This document shows positions 5,686 through 9,518 of a DNA stretch of 9,518 bases, piece after piece. The notes beneath the pieces are model-generated. The model made no database searches. It was not told the DNA's origin and was given only the letters and a program-made list of their open reading frames with translations. Where the stretch lies: contig JACQEE010000013.1 in assembly GCA_016200725.1 (NCBI GenBank), forward strand, positions 1 to 9,518, in the 5' to 3' direction. Position numbers and translations under genes: made by a program. Position 1 is the stretch's first letter; the number at the start of each line of letters is the position of its first letter. Source of the stretch: Chloroflexota bacterium. GTDB lineage: Bacteria; Chloroflexota; Dehalococcoidia; SHYB01.

Positions 5686-6585
5686 ATGACCGCGCCGCTC
5701 CGTTTCGGTATCGTCACCCCTATTACTACACTCCTCCCGCGAAAGCGTCCCTCGTGGGAGGCCGACGGCGGCCCGGCCGAGATCCGCAAGATTGCCATCG
5801 CCGCCGACCGTCTCGGCTATGACTACATGACCTGTAGCGAGCACGTCGGTATCCCGGTGCCCGTGGCCGCGATCCGCGGCAGCCGCTACTACGATCCGCT
5901 CGCCACGTTCGGCTACTGCGCCGCGCTCACGGAGCGCATTCGTTTCCTCACCCACGTCATCGTCCTCGGCTATCACCACCCGCTCGCCGTCGCGAAGCGC
6001 TACGGCACCCTCGACAAGATGTCCGGCGGCCGCCTCATGCTCGGCATCGGCGTCGGCAGCCTCCGCGAGGAGTTCGAGTTGCTCGGCGCTGAGTTCGAGC
6101 GGCGTGCGGAGTTGTACACCGATGGCCTCGCCGCACTGCGCGCCGCCCTCGGCAAGCGTGAGCCTGCTTACCACGGCCCGCACTACAACTTCGAGGGCTT
6201 CGTTATCGACCCCTGTGCCGTCCAGCAGCACGTCCCCATCTGGCTCGGAGGCCGCACCCTCCTCTCGCTCAAGCGCGCGCTGCGTCAGGCCGACGGCTGG
6301 GACCCCTTCGGTCTCAACCTTGAGCAGGTCACTGCCATGGTCCAGCAGGCGCGCAAGTCCCCTGAGTGGTCCAAGCGCGCGCAGCCCTTCGACATCGCGC
6401 TCGCCCACGAGGCGTTCTACGACATCACTGACCGCGACCAACTCGCGAAGTTCACGGACGATATCGGCAAGTACCAGGCCGTCGGCGCTACCGCCATCAA
6501 CGTCGGCTTCAAGTCCCGCACCGTCGATCACTACCTCGAGCAACTCGATCTCTTCGCGTCGCAGGTGGCGCCCAAGTTTAGATAG
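5686..6585 (+). CDS. LLM class F420-dependent oxidoreductase (Rv2161c-like, TIGR03619 type)
   Basis: 299 residues, full length for the family. Seen in order: LRFGIVTPI (first strand), IAIAADRLGYDYMTCSEH near 45 (the H/E pocket), YYDPLATFGYCAALTERIRFLTHVIVLGYHHPLAVAKRYGTLDKMSGGRLMLGIGVGSLREEF (the core signature region), and VPIWLGGRTLLSLKRALRQADGWDPF, which binds the cofactor phosphate. The pattern is that of the Rv2161c-type subgroup predicted to use coenzyme F420; FMN use cannot be excluded. Only distantly similar to the LLM gene at 114-1052, so not a recent duplicate. GGAGG sits 6 nt before the ATG. The next gene, an acyl-CoA dehydrogenase, begins 40 nt downstream on the same strand, hinting at a shared catabolic task. 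Confidence 0.93.
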   Translation: MTAPLRFGIVTPITTLLPRKRPSWEADGGPAEIRKIAIAADRLGYDYMTCSEHVGIPVPVAAIRGSRYYDPLATFGYCAALTERIRFLTHVIVLGYHHPLAVAKRYGTLDKMSGGRLMLGIGVGSLREEFELLGAEFERRAELYTDGLAALRAALGKREPAYHGPHYNFEGFVIDPCAVQQHVPIWLGGRTLLSLKRALRQADGWDPFGLNLEQVTAMVQQARKSPEWSKRAQPFDIALAHEAFYDITDRDQLAKFTDDIGKYQAVGATAINVGFKSRTVDHYLEQLDLFASQVAPKFR

Positions 6586-6625
6586 GCCATACAATCTCTC
6601 CGCACCACCTGTTGAGGAGTTCCGC

Positions 6626-7807
6626 ATGGAGTTCCGCTTCACCCCCGAGCAGGAGGCCTTCCGTACCGAAGTGCGCTCCTTCCTCCACGGTGCCCTACCC
6701 TCCGGCTGGCGCGGCGTCTACCCCGACGCCTACTTCCACGACGAGTACTGGGGCTTCATACGTCAGTTCACGCGCAAGTTAGTCGACAAGGGCTGGCTCA
6801 CGATGCCCTGGCCCAAAGCGTACGGCGGCCAGGAACTCCCCCTCCTGATGCAGACTGTCTACAACGAAGAGATCGCCTATGCCCGCGCCCCTGTCCGCGA
6901 CCTCATGACCGGCGTGCAGATGGTCGCTCCCACGCTCATGATCCACGGCAGCGACGAGCAGAAGCGCCGCTACATCCCTCCTATCGCCAAGGGCGAGGAC
7001 GTCTACGGCCAGGGCTTCAGCGAGCCCGGCGTGGGCTCCGACCTCGCCTCGCTCCAATGCCGCGCCGTCCGCGACGGCGACGACTATGTCGTCAACGGCT
7101 CGAAGATCTGGACGAGCGGCGCGCAGCGCTCATCGCATTGCATGTTGCTCACGCGCACCGACCCCGACGTGCCGAAGCACAAGGGCATCACCGTCTTCCT
7201 CGTGCCGATGAATACGCCCGGCATCACCGTTCGTCCCATCCAGAACCCGCTCGGCGTCCACTACTTCAATGAAGTCTTCTTCGATAATGTTCGGGTTCCG
7301 CGCGACACGATGCTTGGCCCCGAGAACCGCGGCTGGTACGTCGCGACGACCACGCTGGACTTTGAGCGCTCCGGCGTGGGCCGCTTCTCGCAGAACCGGC
7401 GCTCCATCGAGGAGTTGGTCGAACTGGCGCACGACGTGCCGTGGACGGGCAAGTCTACCGCCGAGCGGTCGGTCATCCGCCACGCCATCGCCGACGTCGC
7501 GATTGCCAACGCCGCAGGCCGCCTCGTCGCTTGGCGGGTCGCCTGGATGCAGAGCCGCGGCCTCGTCCCCAACCAGGAAGCCTCCGCCTCCAAGTTGATG
7601 GGCAGCGAGATCGCCCAGCGCATCTCCCAGGTCGCGGTCCGCCTCGTGGGCCTTTACGGCCAGCTCGACCGTGGCAACGCGCGAGCGCCTGCCGATGGCC
7701 GCGTCATGGCCGAGTACGTCAACGACGTCGCGGCAACGATCCGCGCGGGCACGTCCGAGGTGCAGCGGAACATCATCGCCACGCGCGGCCTTGGCCTTCC
7801 GCGGTAG
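6626..7807 (+). CDS. Acyl-CoA dehydrogenase family protein
   Basis: 393 residues, the usual length. FAD flavoenzyme introducing an alpha-beta double bond into an acyl-CoA thioester, donating electrons to electron-transfer flavoprotein. N-terminal helical domain FTPEQEAFRTEVRSFL; middle beta domain with the flavin-binding GQGFSEPGVGSDLASLQCRA (about 128-147) and VVNGSKIWTSGA (155-166); C-terminal helical domain ending TIRAGTSEVQRNIIATRGLGLPR. The position of the medium-chain enzyme's catalytic Glu is Ala374, but E247 (TTLDFERSG) aligns with the isovaleryl-/long-chain-type catalytic Glu in helix G, so the enzyme is probably active. GAGGAG at 6614-6619 sits 6 nt before the ATG; a longer open frame from 6104 is a shadow of the LLM gene. 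TACAAT at 6590-6595 could be a -10. Substrate unknown. Confidence 0.93.
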   Translation: MEFRFTPEQEAFRTEVRSFLHGALPSGWRGVYPDAYFHDEYWGFIRQFTRKLVDKGWLTMPWPKAYGGQELPLLMQTVYNEEIAYARAPVRDLMTGVQMVAPTLMIHGSDEQKRRYIPPIAKGEDVYGQGFSEPGVGSDLASLQCRAVRDGDDYVVNGSKIWTSGAQRSSHCMLLTRTDPDVPKHKGITVFLVPMNTPGITVRPIQNPLGVHYFNEVFFDNVRVPRDTMLGPENRGWYVATTTLDFERSGVGRFSQNRRSIEELVELAHDVPWTGKSTAERSVIRHAIADVAIANAAGRLVAWRVAWMQSRGLVPNQEASASKLMGSEIAQRISQVAVRLVGLYGQLDRGNARAPADGRVMAEYVNDVAATIRAGTSEVQRNIIATRGLGLPR

Positions 7808-7865
7808 GCGGTATCCTCCCGCTTGTCGCGGCGTTTGTGGCGAAATGAACCTGTCTAACCCTACG

Positions 7866-7908
7866 GTGTCCCGACTGTTACCCGTCTGTGTGCCGCCCGT
7901 GTCCCGAC
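7866..7908. repeat. Pair of 10-bp direct repeats, 33 bp apart
   Basis: GTGTCCCGAC occurs at 7866-7875 and 7899-7908, in the same orientation and with an offset of 33 bp, about three helical turns. The following bases also agree in part (TGTTA and GGTAA, 3 of 5), giving 13/15 identity. They lie in the 161-nt gap between the tail-to-tail ends of the acyl-CoA dehydrogenase gene and the Cys4/HTH gene, which otherwise holds nothing I recognise. They could be protein-binding sites or the remnant of a transposon end. Confidence 0.5.
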
Positions 7909-7968
7909 GGTAAAGTCGCGGTGACGCAGCGGTGGCAACAGAAGTGAGTCGCGGCAATCGTCGCTGTT

Positions 7969-8262
7969 TTACGACGCCAGCGCATATTCGCGCTGGCTGG
8001 TGCGGTTGATTGCGCGATGGACCGTGCGCGTGCTCACGCCGAAGCGCTCGGCCAACTCGTCGACGCTCAGCGCCTGCCGCGCGCGCATCTGCAGGATGGC
8101 CACGTCGCGGCTGGTGCGCTGCTCGCGCAGTACCCACCCCGGGTCGTCGTAGCGGCACCGCGGCAACGGGCACTTCAGGCACGACGGGGAGAGGTCGCAC
8201 CCGTTGTCCTGGTACGAGGTGAACTCCGGCAGCCGGTCGAGCGCTGGTTCGTTTCTCCGCAT
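7969..8262 (-). CDS. Small cysteine-cluster / helix-turn-helix DNA-binding protein
   Basis: 97 residues in two parts. Residues 20-43 hold NGCDLSPSCLKCPLPRCRYDDPGW, with C22, C28, C31 and C36 (C-x5-C-x2-C-x4-C), suitable for zinc or an Fe-S cluster. Residues 52-87 form a helix-turn-helix: VAILQMRARQALSVDELAERFGVSTRTVHRAI, with the recognition helix around STRTVHRAINR. Proteins with this Cys block plus HTH are, from memory, repeated in Chloroflexota genomes, often near phage genes; that link needs checking. The ATG at 8262 has GGGAGG 6 nt upstream; an ATG 2 nt into that spacer is out of frame. It follows the terminase-like gene by 57 nt on the same strand with a hairpin between, so is probably the second gene of that operon and may regulate it. 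Confidence 0.75.
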   Translation of the reverse strand: MRRNEPALDRLPEFTSYQDNGCDLSPSCLKCPLPRCRYDDPGWVLREQRTSRDVAILQMRARQALSVDELAERFGVSTRTVHRAINRTSQREYALAS

Positions 8263-8284
8263 CGCATGCCTCCCTGATTACTTT

Positions 8285-8301
8285 CCCCGCCTGTGGCGGG
8301 G
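8285..8301 (-). terminator. GC-rich hairpin between the two accessory genes
   Basis: CCCCGCC (8285-8291) and GGCGGGG (8295-8301) form a perfect 7-bp stem with a 3-nt loop (ACA on the minus strand). It lies 18 nt after the terminase-like stop and about 10 nt before the GGGAGG of the Cys4/HTH gene. The following bases are AAAGTAATC, not a T-run, so it more likely sets relative expression (attenuation, mRNA end protection) than fully terminates. Confidence 0.45.
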
Positions 8302-8319
8302 CCTCACTCCCTCGATTGG

Positions 8320-9045
8320 TTATGCGCAGAGCAACTGGTCGAGGCGTCCCTGCGCGGGCACGAGCAGCCCCTGGCCCGCTTCGATCGCGAGCGCGAGGCT
8401 GGTGACGTAGGCGTCGCCGCCGCTCGTTACGAAGAAGTCCAGCGAGCCTTTCGTAACGCGCGCTTGAGCCTTCACGATCTCGGCCCAGAACTGGCGCGAC
8501 TGCGGTGTGGCGTTCGTTGTGTATATCTGGACGCGCCCGGCGTTCACCGCGCGGAGCATCGCGTCGGCGAGGTCGCCACGGCGATGCGGCGTCAGAGGGT
8601 AGACATCGACGTTGGCGTCACGTGCCTGGATACGCATTGGTCCAAGGCCCGGGGCGATGCCCACGACCGCCGCGCGGCGCTCCCAGCGCTCCAGCAGCCA
8701 CGCTATCTGTTGCTCGGCGAAGGCCACGCCGGCGAACGATGCCTCGGTATGCTCTACGATGCGCAGCGCTGGTGAGGCGTGGCGCGCGTCGATCTCCGCG
8801 ATGGTGACCGTCGCTGACACATGGCTTGGGGTGCCCGTGAGCGCGATGCCCGCTGCGTAGGCCATCCCCGCGACGGGCGCCAGTCGTCGAGCATGCTCGC
8901 CCTTCAGATGCGTGCGCTGCTCCAGGCTGAACAGCCGCGTCGCCCGTGCTGCGCCCGCATGGCCCAGAGGCCACTCGCGGACTGCCTCACGGATACTCAG
9001 CGCCTCGTTTGTTCGATCAACCGCCCGCTCCAGAACTCCCTGCAT
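8320..9045 (-). CDS. Orphan protein resembling the phage large-terminase nuclease domain (RNase H fold), probably degenerate
   Basis: 241 residues from the ATG at 9045. The order of elements from about 60 on follows the C-terminal nuclease domain of TerL: strand MAYAAGIALTGTPSHV (63-76), ALRIVEHTE, helix FAEQQIAWLLERW, strand VVGIAPGLG (127-135), DVYPLTPHRRGDLADAML, AVNAGRVQIY, QFWAEIVKAQARV, and GGDAYVTSLALAIEAG (209-224). No Walker A/B ATPase domain is present, so it cannot package DNA alone. Expected acidic residues are lost: the first-strand Asp is Ala68 and the Asp before the GlG loop is Ile130; only D211 remains of the final pair. GAGGG lies 5 nt before the ATG; a frame open to 9165 covers the promoter and is rejected. 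The similarity is by eye, and a divergent RNase H-like protein of another family is possible. Confidence 0.55.
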   Translation of the reverse strand: MQGVLERAVDRTNEALSIREAVREWPLGHAGAARATRLFSLEQRTHLKGEHARRLAPVAGMAYAAGIALTGTPSHVSATVTIAEIDARHASPALRIVEHTEASFAGVAFAEQQIAWLLERWERRAAVVGIAPGLGPMRIQARDANVDVYPLTPHRRGDLADAMLRAVNAGRVQIYTTNATPQSRQFWAEIVKAQARVTKGSLDFFVTSGGDAYVTSLALAIEAGQGLLVPAQGRLDQLLCA

Positions 9046-9073
9046 GGCAACCCTCACGTTAGAACACTTGCGT

Positions 9074-9087
9074 CGAAAATATGTTCT
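9074..9087. promoter_or_regulatory. LexA/SOS-like box C, at the transcription start
   Basis: CGAAAATATGTTCT matches the Gram-positive type SOS box CGAAC-N4-GTTCG at 8 of the 10 fixed positions. It covers the predicted start of the terminase-like transcript, a position suited to repression. Confidence 0.4.
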
Positions 9088-9093
9088 AGCACA

Positions 9094-9123
9094 AGTGTAG
9101 TACGAGCGTTCTAAACATGTCAA
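9094..9123 (-). promoter_or_regulatory. Near-consensus sigma70 promoter of the terminase-like gene
   Basis: On the minus strand TTGACA (complement of 9118-9123, 6/6) and TACACT (complement of 9094-9099, 4/6) are 18 nt apart. Transcription would start near 9087, giving a leader of about 42 nt. This is the only perfect -35 seen in the window; all other promoters here are extended -10 or weak. Confidence 0.65.
9099..9112. promoter_or_regulatory. LexA/SOS-like box B, between -35 and -10
   Basis: AGTACGAGCGTTCT matches CGAAC-N4-GTTCG at 6 of 10 fixed positions, with an intact GTTC half. It fills the promoter spacer, a classical operator position. Confidence 0.35.
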
Positions 9124-9132
9124 GAGGGTATT

Positions 9133-9146
9133 GCAACGAATGTTCG
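9133..9146. promoter_or_regulatory. LexA/SOS-like box A, upstream of the -35
   Basis: GCAACGAATGTTCG matches CGAAC-N4-GTTCG at 8 of 10 fixed positions with a complete GTTCG half. Its centre is 34 bp from box B; box B is 25 bp from box C. Confidence 0.35.
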
Positions 9147-9150
9147 GAAT

Positions 9151-9168
9151 TGGTTGCCGAGGCAACCA
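9151..9168 (-). terminator. Hairpin after the right-edge gene
   Basis: TGGTTGCC (9151-9158) and GGCAACCA (9161-9168) form a perfect 8-bp inverted repeat separated by 2 nt, 30 nt after the stop of the gene at 9198. No T-run follows on the minus strand. It may separate that gene from the SOS-like promoter of the next one. Confidence 0.4.
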
Positions 9169-9197
9169 GACGATTTGAGGATCGGAGAGGACTTGCC

Positions 9198-9518
9198 CTA
9201 TCGCCGCTCGCTAACGCCCTTGCGCACGTCGGCCAGCGCAGACTTCATGGCGTCCTGAATCGCCATGTCCACCTCTGGGCTTTTCAGAAAGGCCACGATG
9301 GCGTCGTAGGTGTGCTCTTCGGCCCGCTCTATCAGCGTATCCACCCCCACGAGGCGCGCGATCGATGGCGCCAGCCCTTCTGTCGGGTGGGCCGACCGGA
9401 CCTTCCGCAGCAACGAGGTCCTGTTCTGTATGAGCGCCTCGGCGACGGACTGCCCTAGATGGCTCTGCTCCAAGCCCTGCTCGATGCCGGTGAGCAGGCG
9501 GAGGATGACCCGATCAGC
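9198..9518 (-). CDS. Unrecognised protein, C-terminal part (runs off right edge)
   Basis: The frame ending at TAG (complement of 9198-9200) stays open to the window edge, so at least 106 codons are seen and the start lies outside. An internal TTG at 9473 could be read as a start, but the upstream codons (ADRVILRLLTGIEQG) continue the same amphipathic style, so a longer protein is preferred. The visible part is alpha-helical and rich in charged residues and alanine (TLIERAEEHTYDAIVAFL, VDMAIQDAMKSALADV), without Cys, transmembrane segments or a motif I recognise. No function is proposed. It is separated from the next minus-strand gene by a hairpin and a new promoter, so the two probably belong to different units. 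Confidence 0.5.
   Translation of the reverse strand, partial: ADRVILRLLTGIEQGLEQSHLGQSVAEALIQNRTSLLRKVRSAHPTEGLAPSIARLVGVDTLIERAEEHTYDAIVAFLKSPEVDMAIQDAMKSALADVRKGVSERR

Larger units (their letters stand above)
9059..9114. repeat. Nested inverted repeats across the accessory promoter
   Basis: TTAGAAC (9059-9065) is inverted as GTTCTAA (9108-9114). Inside it, ACACTTG (9064-9070) is inverted as CAAGTGT (9092-9098). The two arms behave as one 12-bp inverted repeat (TTAGAACACTTG) whose right copy is split by 9 extra bases. The arrangement spans the -10, start site and leader of the terminase-like gene. Confidence 0.5.

Noticed and set aside
5592..5798. Long form (140 residues) of the small membrane protein
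   Set aside because: The extra part lies over the divergent LLM gene's promoter and first codons, and an extended -10 sits immediately before the shorter start.
6104..6625. Ser/Thr/Arg-rich N-terminal extension of the acyl-CoA dehydrogenase frame
   Set aside because: It is a frame shadow of the LLM gene, with biased composition; the real ATG has GAGGAG.
7845..7913. A 22-codon frame (starting MNLSNPTVSRLLPV) covering the direct repeats
   Set aside because: No Shine-Dalgarno or promoter ahead of it, and its internal VSR repeat is explained by the DNA repeat GTGTCCCGAC. Treated as non-coding.
7130..8200. 356-residue minus-strand frame across the acyl-CoA dehydrogenase gene
   Set aside because: Antisense to a clear enzyme, no recognisable domain, and it also crosses the Cys4/HTH gene; typical long antisense frame of GC-rich DNA.
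7808..9123. Complete insertion sequence or integrative element
   Set aside because: No transposase or integrase gene and no matching terminal inverted repeats between the two ends could be found.
9046..9165. N-terminal extension of the terminase-like protein (40 extra residues)
   Set aside because: It would translate the -35, -10 and LexA-like boxes; the ATG at 9045 has GAGGG at proper spacing.

Overview
High-GC bacterial chromosome segment with short intergenic gaps and genes on both strands. The mix of two luciferase-like (LLM class) flavin/F420-type oxidoreductases, an acyl-CoA dehydrogenase, a gamma-carboxymuconolactone-decarboxylase-like protein and a small Cys4/helix-turn-helix protein (a type I associate from memory with Chloroflexota) suggests an uncultured soil or aquatic bacterium, perhaps a Dehalococcoidia-like Chloroflexota. 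That placement is an inference of low to moderate confidence. No rRNA, tRNA, CRISPR array or intact insertion sequence was seen.

Layout. (1) 1-1052, minus: an LLM oxidoreductase followed by the first 34 codons of a gene that leaves the window; a divergent promoter region lies at 1053-1154. (2) 1155-1871, plus: an orphan PD-(D/E)XK nuclease-like protein with four cysteines. It converges on (3) 1900-2301, minus, a single-domain CheY-like response regulator. (4) 2356-3731, minus: a compact operon hisIE > DUF971 zinc-site protein > four-helix membrane protein. (5) 3771-3782: a nearly symmetric extended -10 element that can serve hisIE leftward and the decarboxylase-like gene rightward. (6) 3832-5392, plus: decarboxylase-like protein, then pyrD (class 2 dihydroorotate dehydrogenase) with an apparently leaderless start. 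(7) 5376-5591, minus: a 71-residue membrane protein whose end overlaps pyrD. (8) 5686-7807, plus: a second LLM oxidoreductase and an acyl-CoA dehydrogenase, probably co-transcribed and probably catabolic. (9) 7808-9197: the accessory part. It holds phased direct repeats, a Cys4/HTH protein, a stable hairpin, and an orphan protein resembling only the nuclease domain of a phage large terminase. The last is driven by a near-consensus promoter crowded with LexA-like (SOS-type) boxes. (10) 9198-9518, minus: the 3' part of an unrecognised gene.

The housekeeping parts (histidine and pyrimidine synthesis) are ordinary. The best candidate for something undescribed is region 9: an apparently DNA-damage-controlled two-gene cassette made of a terminase-nuclease-like protein that has lost expected acidic residues and a small cysteine/HTH protein. 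This is a hypothesis from sequence reading only; no database search was possible.
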